A DNA stretch of 32,675 nucleotides from Treponema sp. UBA3870. Its GTDB lineage: Bacteria; Spirochaetota; Spirochaetia; Treponematales; Treponemataceae. The DNA lies in assembly GCA_002392275.1 (NCBI GenBank), contig DGGQ01000010.1, forward strand, positions 1 to 32,675, written 5' to 3'. This document shows positions 9,198 through 17,254 of this stretch, piece by piece; the first letter of the stretch is position 1, and each line of letters opens with the position of its first letter. Made by a program: the position numbers and the translations under genes. The notes under the pieces were generated by a model. The model was not told where the DNA came from, did not search any database, and worked only from the letters and a program-made list of their open reading frames with translations.

Positions 9198-9390
9198 CCA
9201 TATCCTCGCTTTCTGGAACAATATATTCGCTGCGATAAAAAGTCTGGTATTCCTTGTGCACTTTTTCATAGCGCACATTAATCCATGAAACCAAACCGAC
9301 CATCACAATCGAAAAAGCCATAACAAGTCCAAGTGAAAAAAGCATTGTTGAACCGCTAGATTTTTTAACGCCATGACATGATGTCCGCAT
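9184..9390 (-). CDS. Very small pseudopilin-like membrane protein (GspK/PilX-type N-terminus)
   Basis: 68 aa. ATG 9390 has an excellent ribosome site (GGGAGGG, 5-nt spacer); the ATG six codons upstream at 9408 has none as good. It overlaps the gspG stop by 26 bp. The sequence KKSSGSTMLFSLGLVMAFSIVMVGLVSWINVRY resembles the N-terminus of GspK/PilX-type pseudopilins: a Gly followed by a hydrophobic helix lacking Glu5. The protein ends after only about 30 more residues, far shorter than GspK (around 300 aa). It may be a minimal subunit or a relic; the intact frame and strong ribosome site favour a functional small protein. Confidence 0.68.
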   Translation of the reverse strand: MRTSCHGVKKSSGSTMLFSLGLVMAFSIVMVGLVSWINVRYEKVHKEYQTFYRSEYIVPESEDMVENL

Positions 9391-9883
9391 TTTTTCCCTC
9401 CCCTCCATTTACTCCGTCCGCTCCATAGCAGATAATTGCATAGGGTAGATTTTCTGGACACTCGTTTGGAAATGCCGCGCTCCCTTTTCTGATGTAGACA
9501 TAATTTCCTCCCCACGGATCTGGTTTGATTTCCCTGTCCAAATATGGTCCCTCCCAAGAGTCCGGAACGGGAACAAGAATCGGTTTTTCCCATAAAGCTG
9601 CCAAACCCTGTTCTGTCGTCGGGTATGTTCCGCAATCAAGGTAATAAGACTGGAGGGCCGCCTTGTACTGAGCAACATCCGTCTTTGCCGAATATTCTTT
9701 TGCACTTTCGATTGCCTTGACCACCGAGATGCTCGCTCCTGCAGCAAGGATTGCACCGATTGCCAAAACTCCAAGAGTTTCAACGAACGTGAATCCTCCG
9801 TTTTTTGAATCTCTGTCAACATTTTTTTTCTCCACTTTTTTTGATTTTAGATTCCGTTTTTTACAAAAAAACATTTGCTTCAA
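9365..9883 (-). CDS. gspG: T2SS major pseudopilin GspG
   Basis: 172 aa from TTG 9883, with AGGAG 6 nt upstream. The prepilin peptidase site is GG|FTFVETLGVLAIGAILAAGAS, cleaving after G30 with Glu at mature position 5. The GspG core follows: AQYKAALQSYYLDCGTYPTTEQGLAALWEKP, then WEGPYLDREIKPDPWGGNYVY and the calcium-loop-type end YGADGVNGGEGKNADI. The 30-residue basic leader is long for this family. GspG polymerises into the short periplasmic pseudopilus that drives substrates through the secretin. A 116-bp gap with a weak hairpin separates it from gspF, so the major pseudopilin may be expressed at a different level from the upstream genes (inference). Confidence 0.94.
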   Translation of the reverse strand: MKQMFFCKKRNLKSKKVEKKNVDRDSKNGGFTFVETLGVLAIGAILAAGASISVVKAIESAKEYSAKTDVAQYKAALQSYYLDCGTYPTTEQGLAALWEKPILVPVPDSWEGPYLDREIKPDPWGGNYVYIRKGSAAFPNECPENLPYAIICYGADGVNGGEGKNADIMSWR

Positions 9884-9991
9884 TTTACTCTCCTATATTT
9901 TTATTTTTAATCATCTTCTAAAAACTTTATTTTTGATTTCCATCAAAAACCCAGAAATCAAATGCCGTTTTATTGATTATGGAAAACAAAA

Positions 9992-10011
9992 ATCAAGTTC
10001 TAGAAGTTGAT
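9992..10011 (-). terminator. Weak stem-loop plus T-tract after gspF
   Basis: The near-palindrome ATCAACTTCTAGAACTTGAT overlaps the gspF stop codon and is followed on the minus strand by TTTTTGTTTT. It could attenuate read-through so that gspG is transcribed partly from elsewhere. The stem is A+T-rich with two mismatched positions, so this is tentative. Confidence 0.35.
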
Positions 10012-10941
10012 TGTGAACAAAACCGGCATAACTACTTTCTTCAATAAAATAATTATGTAGATTCCCGCAACAGATATAATCACAGGGCTTGTCAGGTCCA
10101 TGCAGATTTTTTCAACCCGTGAAAATTTTGATTCAAGTGAACTGCAAATCTGTTTAAAAACTTTTCCCAAATCACCAGAATTTTCTGCAACCTGGGCATA
10201 AAGCTTAAAATCCTTTCCAAAATTACCAATTGATTCTCCAATCTTTTTTCCAAGCGAAACATCTTCCATTGCAGAAAGAATTTGATTTTTAATCCTCACA
10301 TTTTTTTCCGCAAGCAAAAGCGAAGTCTCCAGTGCAGAATAAAAACTTATTCCCGACTCGCTCATAAAATCTAGAATCTTGAAAATATCGAGCCGGATGT
10401 TTTTGTTCAAAAAATTTTGTAGAAGTTTTATCAAAATAAATGCCGCCACAAACAAAAAGAGATTCGCCTGCACACATCCAGATGCCACATTTTTTTTATA
10501 TGCAACAAAATCAAAACTTCCGCTCAAATCTGCAACAAGCTGAGTGGCAAAAGATGAAAGCACGATTCCTCCAACAAAGGTCACAAGAATCACAAAGAGT
10601 GGATACGCGCACATTGCCCAAATTTTTGCACTACGGTTGCTTTTTCCTTCCTCCCGCTTTTTTAAAAATTCCATTGTCTTTTCAAGATTCCCGCTTTTTT
10701 CTGCGGAACACACGAACGCAATGTAGACTTCATCAAAACTGAGCGACTGACATTTTTTTAGTGCAATCGAAAATCTTGATCCCTCCGAAAGATATGATTT
10801 TATTTCACAGGCAGCCACAGTGCATGTCCGCCTAAGTCCCGTCATGTCCGACATGATTTCCAAAGCGGAACGAAGAGTCATATCGGAAGACAAAAGTTCA
10901 GTCAGCACCGATGTAAACTGGACTATCTCTTTTTTGCTCAC
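10000..10941 (-). CDS. gspF: T2SS inner-membrane platform protein GspF
   Basis: 313 aa. GTG 10941 overlaps the gspE stop as GTGA and has AAGGAAG six nt upstream, so it is preferred over the in-frame TTG at 10959. It contains two T2SSF domains: residues about 5-110 (FTSVLTELLSSDMTLRSALEIMSD...AEKSGNLEKTMEFL) and about 185-290 (ILDFMSESGISFYSALETSLLLAEK...AENSGDLGKVFKQICSSLE). Membrane helices lie near 108-132, 160-180 and 288-310. GspF binds GspE and the pseudopilus base and transmits ATPase motion. At 313 residues it is shorter than the usual 400, mainly from a short N-terminal cytoplasmic part. Confidence 0.92.
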   Translation of the reverse strand: MSKKEIVQFTSVLTELLSSDMTLRSALEIMSDMTGLRRTCTVAACEIKSYLSEGSRFSIALKKCQSLSFDEVYIAFVCSAEKSGNLEKTMEFLKKREEGKSNRSAKIWAMCAYPLFVILVTFVGGIVLSSFATQLVADLSGSFDFVAYKKNVASGCVQANLFLFVAAFILIKLLQNFLNKNIRLDIFKILDFMSESGISFYSALETSLLLAEKNVRIKNQILSAMEDVSLGKKIGESIGNFGKDFKLYAQVAENSGDLGKVFKQICSSLESKFSRVEKICMDLTSPVIISVAGIYIIILLKKVVMPVLFTINF

Positions 10942-12158
10942 AATAATTCTTCCTTGCAATTATTTTTTTCATCAATAATATCCGCTGGATTCAAAGAGCG
11001 AATTCTTGCGGACATTTTTCCTTCAGACATTTTTTGGACAATCACACCGCGCAAAACAGAATTCACCAATCTTGGTGACGCACCCAAATCGTACATGCGC
11101 AAAACAGCTTGAGCGATTGAACCTGTGTGCAATGTGGCAAAAACCAGATGCCCGGTCAAAGCCGCCTGAACAGCAATTTCAGCAGTCTCCTTGTCGCGGA
11201 TTTCACCAATAAAAATCACATCGGGATCCTGTCGGAAAGTCCTTTTCAAAATATCAGTAAACCCAAGCCCATGCCGTTCCAAAATCTGCACCTGACTCAC
11301 ACCTTCCAAAATATATTCTGGAGGGTCTTCAAGTGAAATTAATTTTTTTGAGTCCCCACTTGCATTTCTTATCTCCTCCAGCATTGCTCCTGCTGTTGTT
11401 GATTTTCCAGAACCAGTCGCACCACAAATCAGAACCAGTCCATTTTCAAGTGAACAAAACTTTTTTAATGTCAAAAGCTGTTCACATGTGAATCCCAATT
11501 TGTTCAAGTCCAATGGTATTTTTTCTGGGTCCAGAAGTCTCAGAACTATTGATTCGTCATCCTCCGAAAAGGCTCCGACAGTTGGCAGAGTGGACACACG
11601 AACAAAAACTTTTTTCCCATTGGATTCCAAAACAAAATGACCATCCTGTGGTCTCCTGCTTTCAACGACATTCAGACCTGACAAAAGTTTTATCCTCTGG
11701 GAAAGCGCATGCCTACGCTCATCGCCAAGCTCAATTTCATAACAAAGTTTCCCACGGATTCTATAGCGGACAACATTTCCTTCTATATGAATATCCGTTG
11801 CGTCAGACTTCAATGCATTTCCAATCAGAGCATCCAAAAGTGCGGCGGCCTCGTTTTCCGAAATCTCAACACTCCGGTTTTTCAGAAAATCTTTTTCACC
11901 CTCCTCACCATCATGTGAAAACATCCATGAAATCTGTTTGTTAAAAGTGTCCTTGTCGATTGAAACAAAAGTGCTTGAGTTTTCCTCACCACACACATTC
12001 AGTTTTGCGCTCACTGCTTTTTCAAGTCTGCGTTTTAAAATCTCATCATCCTCGTTCAGCAGGCCAAAGCTCACTGATTTTTCATCCTGCGACAAAACCA
12101 CAGCGCCATTATGAAGACAGAACACGGGCGAAAGTGTAAAGGCATTTCCATCTGTCAT
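10938..12158 (-). CDS. gspE: T2SS/T4P assembly ATPase GspE
   Basis: 406 aa. It has the DIHIE motif near 122, the Walker A box GATGSGKST (246-254), an Asp box (ISLEDPPEYILEGVSQVQ, 274-291), a Walker B region (RQDPDVIFIGEIRD, 309-322) and a His box (TGHLVFATLHT, 335-345). All the residues needed for ATP hydrolysis appear present. Two things are missing compared with typical GspE (about 500 aa): the long N1 domain that docks onto GspL, and the four-cysteine zinc module that normally follows the LVxQ(R/K)L segment (here RGVIVQKMSEGK, after which the protein soon ends). This matches the absence of a recognisable gspL. ATG 12158 overlaps the gspD stop as ATGA. Confidence 0.94.
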   Translation of the reverse strand: MTDGNAFTLSPVFCLHNGAVVLSQDEKSVSFGLLNEDDEILKRRLEKAVSAKLNVCGEENSSTFVSIDKDTFNKQISWMFSHDGEEGEKDFLKNRSVEISENEAAALLDALIGNALKSDATDIHIEGNVVRYRIRGKLCYEIELGDERRHALSQRIKLLSGLNVVESRRPQDGHFVLESNGKKVFVRVSTLPTVGAFSEDDESIVLRLLDPEKIPLDLNKLGFTCEQLLTLKKFCSLENGLVLICGATGSGKSTTAGAMLEEIRNASGDSKKLISLEDPPEYILEGVSQVQILERHGLGFTDILKRTFRQDPDVIFIGEIRDKETAEIAVQAALTGHLVFATLHTGSIAQAVLRMYDLGASPRLVNSVLRGVIVQKMSEGKMSARIRSLNPADIIDEKNNCKEELL

Positions 12159-14152
12159 TTTGATTCCTCCAGGACAATGTTTTTGATTACTCTTTCCCTG
12201 AATTCTTTTTGACTGATTTTTGTTTCCGAAACATTTTCATCACTTTCCCAATGCGGAACCAGATAGATTACCATCTCAGTTTTTTCCGATGTCTGGTTTC
12301 TTGATTTGAAAAGCCAACCCAGAATCGGGATTTTTGAAATGAGCGGGGTGCGCTGTTCAATCCAGCAGTCCTCATTTTGAATTAGACCGCTAAGAACTAT
12401 TGGCTCTCCACTTTTTCCGACAACTTCGGTCGTAATAATTTTTTCGCTGGTCGGCGGTGGATTTCCGGTTGACGAAGAAAGGTCCGCTCCCTGTCTTGAA
12501 ACTGACGCAGTGACTTTGCTTGTAATCACTCCGTCGCCACTAATCCAGCCGGTCACATCGATTTTTAATCCAGACGCAATCTCCCTTGTGACTCCAGTGT
12601 AAATTGGTTTTCCTGTTTCCGGGTTCAGATTGTTGTCACGGTAGCGGTATGTATTTGTGTTTACAAAATTGATTGTTCCACCGCTCACTCCCTGCAAAGT
12701 TGTGTCAGCAAAAACCTGCGCACGGTTTTCATTTATCGCACTCTGCAATGATGCGGCAAATTTTAAACCAAACGCGCTTACAACATCCAGATTAAAATCA
12801 AGAACGGAGCCAAGCGAAATGGATGTGTCATTTCTGTCGCCGAACGAAAGTTTTTTTGCGGACAAAGTATTTTCCCATTTGAAATCTTCCGTTGACTGAT
12901 ACTGCATTACCAAAAGATCGTAGCGGATTCTTTTTACAGGACAGTCAATTTCTTTTAGCTGTTCCAAAAGCTGTTCATGCTGCGCCTCGTTTCCATTGAA
13001 AAAGAAAACATTGTCCTGTGTGCTTTTCACAATCTGCGACGCATTTACTCCGGGCGGAAGATGTGTCAAAAAATCATCGGTGTGGATGTAGCGGAGTTTT
13101 ACCACAAAAGAATTTTTGGCATCATCAAAAGATTTTATAAAATCAGCAATCTGGTTGTGTACATTTTCGGTTGCGAAACAGAGAAACCCATTTTCCTCGT
13201 CAAGCGGAATCAGATTCTGTTTTCCAAAACGGCTTTCAATCAACGAGCAGGCCCTTGAAACTGCGTAGCATGAAAGGTTGTGTTTTTTCCAGATTTTTCC
13301 ACTGTCAGCAAGCGAGCTACCAAGCGAAGAATCTGGAAGCACATAGAAAATTCCGTTGGACTCCAATGCCTGTAGCGAACAGTTCGAGCAGATCAACGAA
13401 AGAGTCTCGTCAAAACTTTTGCCGCTGAACAGCACCCGCCTGATTCTAAAACTTGTGTCGCATGCAAAAATGAATTCCTTTTGCGCCTTGGAAAAAAGCT
13501 CCTCCAGAGTGGCACCGGCGGAAGCATCCTGCACATCAACAGAAAAAAGCTCATTTCCATCCTCGCTGTATTTTTTTACACAGACCTGGTCCCTTTCGCT
13601 GGAGTAAGATTTTTTTTGCGAAGAGATTTTGTTAATCCTAAAATGGCCATTGTCGGAATCAACAGAGTAATCTTTTCCGAGAACCCTCGCAACCGCGTCA
13701 ACAAAATCGGACGCATTTTTTCCACTTGTATGGAGCGTAACCGGAGATTCTCCAAGCGAGTCAAAAGTAATCTCGCACTGAAATTTTTGGCTGATTTTAT
13801 CAACAAGGATTACAGGGCGGACATCGGATGCGTCCAGAAAATATGAGCTGTCATTCTGCGTGAATGAAACTTTCGAGACCGTCCAGACTTTTTCGGACTT
13901 GTCAACATAGAGACGCTCGGCGCGCAGAAAACTGTCGAACGCGGAATCAAAATCCTCTCCGGCAAATCTGAATGTGGCCTTTCCATCAACAGTGTCGTCG
14001 GCAACAATAGCAAGTCCACGGTACAGGCTGATTGAATACAGAATCTCCGAAATGTCGCGGTTCAAAAATTCAAATCCGTCAACACCGGGCTGCGAAAAAA
14101 CTGTTGAACAAAAAATCAACAGACCGGCACAAAGGGCAAAAACTTTTTTCAT
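12155..14152 (-). CDS. gspD: T2SS outer-membrane secretin GspD
   Basis: 665 aa, ATG preceded by GGAGG with a 4-nt spacer. Residues 1-20 are a signal peptide (cleavage about VFS|Q). Three N0/STN-like modules seem to follow each other: 27-92, 118-174 and 204-275, each with the pattern short strand, helix, strand, helix, strand. An N1-type module at about 340-400 (VVKLRYIHTDDF...LEQLKEIDCPVKRI) leads into the secretin domain (about 440-645), which shows GKSGEPIVLSGLI and ISKIPILGWLFKSR and the end motif MVIYLVPHWE. The secretin forms the gated outer-membrane channel. It is the first gene of the operon and has its own promoter. Tripled N0-like modules are unusual and are my reading of the sequence, not a profile result. 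Confidence 0.93.
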   Translation of the reverse strand: MKKVFALCAGLLIFCSTVFSQPGVDGFEFLNRDISEILYSISLYRGLAIVADDTVDGKATFRFAGEDFDSAFDSFLRAERLYVDKSEKVWTVSKVSFTQNDSSYFLDASDVRPVILVDKISQKFQCEITFDSLGESPVTLHTSGKNASDFVDAVARVLGKDYSVDSDNGHFRINKISSQKKSYSSERDQVCVKKYSEDGNELFSVDVQDASAGATLEELFSKAQKEFIFACDTSFRIRRVLFSGKSFDETLSLICSNCSLQALESNGIFYVLPDSSLGSSLADSGKIWKKHNLSCYAVSRACSLIESRFGKQNLIPLDEENGFLCFATENVHNQIADFIKSFDDAKNSFVVKLRYIHTDDFLTHLPPGVNASQIVKSTQDNVFFFNGNEAQHEQLLEQLKEIDCPVKRIRYDLLVMQYQSTEDFKWENTLSAKKLSFGDRNDTSISLGSVLDFNLDVVSAFGLKFAASLQSAINENRAQVFADTTLQGVSGGTINFVNTNTYRYRDNNLNPETGKPIYTGVTREIASGLKIDVTGWISGDGVITSKVTASVSRQGADLSSSTGNPPPTSEKIITTEVVGKSGEPIVLSGLIQNEDCWIEQRTPLISKIPILGWLFKSRNQTSEKTEMVIYLVPHWESDENVSETKISQKEFRERVIKNIVLEESK

Positions 14153-14183
14153 ATAGCCTCCAGCTTTTTTAGTTTCTGCTATA

Positions 14184-14213
14184 TATATATGCCCTGAAAA
14201 TCACCGATGTAAA
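14184..14213 (-). promoter_or_regulatory. Sigma-70-type promoter of the T2SS operon
   Basis: On the minus strand, TTTACA (14213-14208) is followed after 18 bp by TATATA (14189-14184), about 30 nt before the gspD start. Directly upstream of the -35 box lies an A/T palindrome (see next entry) that could act as an UP element or bent DNA. Confidence 0.55.
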
Positions 14214-14232
14214 AAAATTTGCAAATTTTTTT
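14211..14232. repeat. 22-bp A/T palindrome abutting the gspD -35 box
   Basis: Seven A, TTT, GC, AAA, seven T: a perfect palindrome. It touches the -35 hexamer of the gspD promoter and lies downstream of the 14269-14808 gene. Possible jobs are an UP element, a site for a nucleoid protein, or part of a weak terminator together with the GAGC/GCTC hairpin at about 14252-14268. All of these are inference. Confidence 0.45.
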
Positions 14233-14268
14233 TGATTTTTGAAAAAATTTTTGAGCCGGATTTTTGCT

Positions 14269-14808
14269 CTAGCGTTTTTCTTTTAGATCTCGTTCGCGGA
14301 TTTGGTTTTCCAAAATTGCCAATGCTTTTTTGAATGTGGCATCATCGCTTCCGGCAATTACTGAATCACAGAGGCTGCTGATTTGTGTCACGTTCATCAA
14401 AATCTCCTGCTCCAGTTTTGCTGCATCAATTGTTGCGACAGGATTCATTAGGTTCACGCTTTCATCAAGGGTCTCTATGCGTTTTTTTTCGGCAAAGTTT
14501 TTTTCGGGAAGCGCATTGGTTTTCAGAACAAGATTGTCGAGCGAAGTCTGGATCTGTGAAATCAAGCCAAGCGCGGGACGGTCGGATTCTGTGGTCGCCT
14601 TTCTTTTGCTGGACCTGTTCTGGAACAATATGAAAGTGACTGCGTTTAGCAAAAAAAGAGCCAGGACCATCGCTATTCTTGCCCCCAATGGAATCGGGAT
14701 AGGTTTTGCAACAGCAAGCCAAATCGCCACACCAAGAAGGGCAAGCAAAATCACGGAGCATAGCACAATCAATATGGAATTATTTTTTTTGTCCATTTTT
14801 GTTTTCAA
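14269..14808 (-). CDS. Small membrane protein of unknown function
   Basis: 179 aa. TTG 14808 overlaps the preceding stop as TTGA; ATG 14796 (MDKKNNSILIVLC...) is an alternative start. GGAG lies too close to the first and too far from the second, so the choice is open. Two hydrophobic helices (about 12-34 and 44-63) form a membrane hairpin, followed by a soluble, mostly helical tail of about 115 residues (ALGLISQIQTSLDNLVLKTNALPEKNFAEKKRIETLDESVNLMNPV...) with coiled-coil character. No family is recognised. Tight coupling to the HD-GYP gene suggests it works with that sensor. Confidence 0.75.
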   Translation of the reverse strand: MKTKMDKKNNSILIVLCSVILLALLGVAIWLAVAKPIPIPLGARIAMVLALFLLNAVTFILFQNRSSKRKATTESDRPALGLISQIQTSLDNLVLKTNALPEKNFAEKKRIETLDESVNLMNPVATIDAAKLEQEILMNVTQISSLCDSVIAGSDDATFKKALAILENQIRERDLKEKR

Positions 14809-16583
14809 CGCTCCGCCCCGTCAGATTCAGAAAAGTCATTGTTTTTATCAAAATTCTGGAACATCTGGTTGTAGTGCTCCCGAAGTTTTTCCTTCGCACT
14901 GTTGAATGCGGCGACAACGGAAGGATCGAATCTTTTTCCGCTGTACTCGGAGATAATTCCACATGCCTCCTCAAACTGGTAACGGTTTCTGGCGACATGT
15001 CTTGAAGATATTGAATCGAACACATCCGCGACTGCTACAATTCTTGCGGAAAGTGGAATCTCAACTTCAATGAGACCATTCGGCTGTCCAGTTCCGTTCC
15101 ACCATTCATGATGATATAGAGTTACCTCGTGGGCAAGCCTGTAGAAAAGGTCGTCGGGATTTGAAACTATCATCCTGTTCACAATCTGCATACCGAGTAT
15201 GGTGTGAGATTTCAGGAGGCTCCTTTCTTCCTCAGTCAGATCCCGTCTTTTCAAAACATCCGGCGGGACAAGGAATTTTCCAACATCATGCAGTGGGGCA
15301 ACCTGTCCAAGGGTCTCCATGTACGAGTCGGTCAGTATCTCGGTATAGACTCCCATGCGCCTAAGTTCCCTTGCGATAACGAAAGTATAGTTGCTTACAC
15401 GTCTCATGTGTGCCGCGGTTGCTGAGTCATGGTCGGCCACAAACTGTATCGCCCCGGAAATCAGCTTGTCACGCATTGCGGCGCTGCGGCTCTTGAATGA
15501 TTTTAGCGATGCTGCAAGGGCGACGTTCTGTTTTTCAAGGAAATCTCCATGCTCCGTCTCTTCTGTTATGTCGTGCAAAGTTATGACATAGCCCAGCAGA
15601 CTCTTTTCGCTTCCCATGCGGTGCAGGTCGTAATCAAAAATCATGTTGCCGATTCTGATTATGTCATCCTCTGGCGAAAGCACTTCGTGAATCTGCGGAA
15701 CGATTATGTTCTGAAGCTCCGAACAAGTCTTTTTACGTGAAAAGGAATTCTCCGAGAGCGACTTGTATTCAGGGAAAAGAACCTTCGCGGCCCTGTTTGC
15801 ATATCTCACATAAAATCTGTTGTCTATTATGAACAGCGGATTTTCAAGGGAATTGAAAACCTCGATGCGGGAAATGTCGTAAAGGTTCGACACTTTTTTT
15901 TCTTTAATGAAGGCAAGCGCAATGATGACACCCACAACACATGCCGCAGGAACAAGAGGCATACGCTTCGTGTACAGGTTGAAGGCAAGGTCCAATAAAA
16001 TGATAAGCTGCGGAATGAATGCCAGATAGAAAAAGTGGTGCTGGATTCTGTATCTGTTTTTGTGGGAAAGGTAGCAGGCCCTCATGAATACGGAGAACTG
16101 CATCACCAGGAACACGGCGACCATGCAGAGGAAGAATATTCGGTAAGGAGTCCACCGCAGATTGACAAACCTTACACCGTCAATATCAATGGTACTGAAA
16201 TCCCCGTAGAACCATCCAAACACACCGGTCCCACCCGGAGTGGCAGCAAGGACAGGGAAAGTCACGGCAAGCACTATCACAACCAGAACGCCGACAGAAA
16301 ACTTTCTGACATTCTCGTTATAGACAAAGCAGAAAATAATAAAGAGGGAGACCACCAAAAACAGAGTCTGCACATACTGAACTTTCAGACCTATGGTTAT
16401 GCCCCTGTCGCTAAACCCTATCACATGGATTATAGTTCCAAGCGTGTAGCCCAAAACACCGTTCAGTGCGAAGATTACATATTTCTTTGCCTCGGAGGCA
16501 CGCCCCCATGTCAGTGCGACAATCGCAAAGAACAGGAAAAGGGCCGCACCCCACAGTAAGCCGGTATAAATATTAAAATCCAT
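14805..16583 (-). CDS. 7TM-PAS-HD-GYP signalling protein
   Basis: 592 aa, ATG after a strong GGAGGGAGAGG site. Residues 1-225 hold about seven membrane helices of the histidine-kinase N-terminal 7TM type. Residues about 235-340 are a PAS domain (IEVFNSLENPLFIIDNRFYVRYANRAA...GYVITLHDITEE). Residues about 365-570 are an HD-GYP domain with HDVGK (H432, D433) and HHEWWNGTGQP (491-501). HD-GYP proteins hydrolyse cyclic-di-GMP. Here the signature GYP reads GQP; HD and HHE are kept, so metal binding is probably intact, but the missing Tyr may weaken interaction with partner GGDEF proteins or activity. No GGDEF domain is present in this window. It is followed by the small membrane protein with a 4-bp overlap. 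Confidence 0.92.
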   Translation of the reverse strand: MDFNIYTGLLWGAALFLFFAIVALTWGRASEAKKYVIFALNGVLGYTLGTIIHVIGFSDRGITIGLKVQYVQTLFLVVSLFIIFCFVYNENVRKFSVGVLVVIVLAVTFPVLAATPGGTGVFGWFYGDFSTIDIDGVRFVNLRWTPYRIFFLCMVAVFLVMQFSVFMRACYLSHKNRYRIQHHFFYLAFIPQLIILLDLAFNLYTKRMPLVPAACVVGVIIALAFIKEKKVSNLYDISRIEVFNSLENPLFIIDNRFYVRYANRAAKVLFPEYKSLSENSFSRKKTCSELQNIIVPQIHEVLSPEDDIIRIGNMIFDYDLHRMGSEKSLLGYVITLHDITEETEHGDFLEKQNVALAASLKSFKSRSAAMRDKLISGAIQFVADHDSATAAHMRRVSNYTFVIARELRRMGVYTEILTDSYMETLGQVAPLHDVGKFLVPPDVLKRRDLTEEERSLLKSHTILGMQIVNRMIVSNPDDLFYRLAHEVTLYHHEWWNGTGQPNGLIEVEIPLSARIVAVADVFDSISSRHVARNRYQFEEACGIISEYSGKRFDPSVVAAFNSAKEKLREHYNQMFQNFDKNNDFSESDGAER

Positions 16584-16637
16584 TTTCCTCTCCCTCCTAA
16601 TACAGCAACACGGACAGGCACATTATGATGTCAAGAA

Positions 16638-17111
16638 CTAGAACCTGTAGATAGCGTATATGCTGTTATAGTTGTACAGGGCCATCATCAGCACGGTCCT
16701 GAGAGCCTCGGATTCTGACAGAGACAAAGCCATTCCGCTTCCATCAGCCTTTGTGTTGAAGGTCAAAGTGCATTTTGAGTTGTGGCCACTCTCAATCGCC
16801 TTCCTGATTCCCTCGCAGTAGCCAGCGTATTTCAGTATATTTCCAAGCTGGGAAACACTCAGAGTTCCCGTGTATGTGAAGGTAAGTTTTCCGTTATAGG
16901 TGGTGTCAAGGCCCTCTATCACAAGTTTTTCGGCCGCAAGAGCATAAATGTCGTCCTGGGGAACATTCAGATACATATTCAGCGTTGAAGTCGCGGATGA
17001 TGATGCTGATGATGTCCCGGTTCCAGATGTCGTCGAGAGAGAAGAAAGACAGCCCGAAAGCCCCACAACCAAAGCCACAACGGCGGCAACAACAAGAGAT
17101 GCTTTTTTCAT
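16638..17111 (-). CDS. Lipoprotein of unknown function
   Basis: 157 aa from ATG 17111, which has AGGAG 7 nt upstream; an in-frame start 17 codons earlier would spoil the signal peptide. The lipobox LSGC gives a mature start at C21, followed by a Ser/Thr-rich tether (SSLSTTSGTGTSSASSSATST). The rest is a small domain (LNMYLNVPQDDIYALAAEKLVIEGLDTTYNGKLTFTYTGTLSVSQLGNILKYAG...) with no family I recognise. It lies 54 bp upstream of the HD-GYP gene on the same strand and may be its extracytoplasmic partner (inference). Confidence 0.82.
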   Translation of the reverse strand: MKKASLVVAAVVALVVGLSGCLSSLSTTSGTGTSSASSSATSTLNMYLNVPQDDIYALAAEKLVIEGLDTTYNGKLTFTYTGTLSVSQLGNILKYAGYCEGIRKAIESGHNSKCTLTFNTKADGSGMALSLSESEALRTVLMMALYNYNSIYAIYRF

Positions 17112-17144
17112 TTCAAGACTCCTCTTTTTAAGTTTGTGTAGTAG

Positions 17145-17180
17145 ATTATACCCCATCTTCAATCATTTTGCTAGTGTCAA
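17145..17180 (-). promoter_or_regulatory. Possible promoter of the lipoprotein gene
   Basis: The minus strand carries a perfect TATAAT (17150-17145) 33 nt upstream of ATG 17111. A perfect TTGACA (17180-17175) is 24 bp further up, which is too far for a normal -35, so either the -35 is weak or spacing is controlled by an activator. Only the -10 is well supported. Confidence 0.4.
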
Positions 17181-17229
17181 AACAGGTTTTTCGCGACGGG
17201 TGAAAAATGGGGGCGGATTCCATTTTATC

Positions 17230-17235
17230 TATAAT
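17230..17235 (+). promoter_or_regulatory. -10 box of the degenerate HD-GYP gene
   Basis: A perfect TATAAT lies 19 nt upstream of ATG 17255, so the leader would be only about 12-14 nt long. No good -35 is visible 16-18 bp further up. It is divergent from the lipoprotein promoter about 80 bp away. Confidence 0.4.
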
Positions 17236-17254
17236 TGTGGTAGAATCTATTAAA

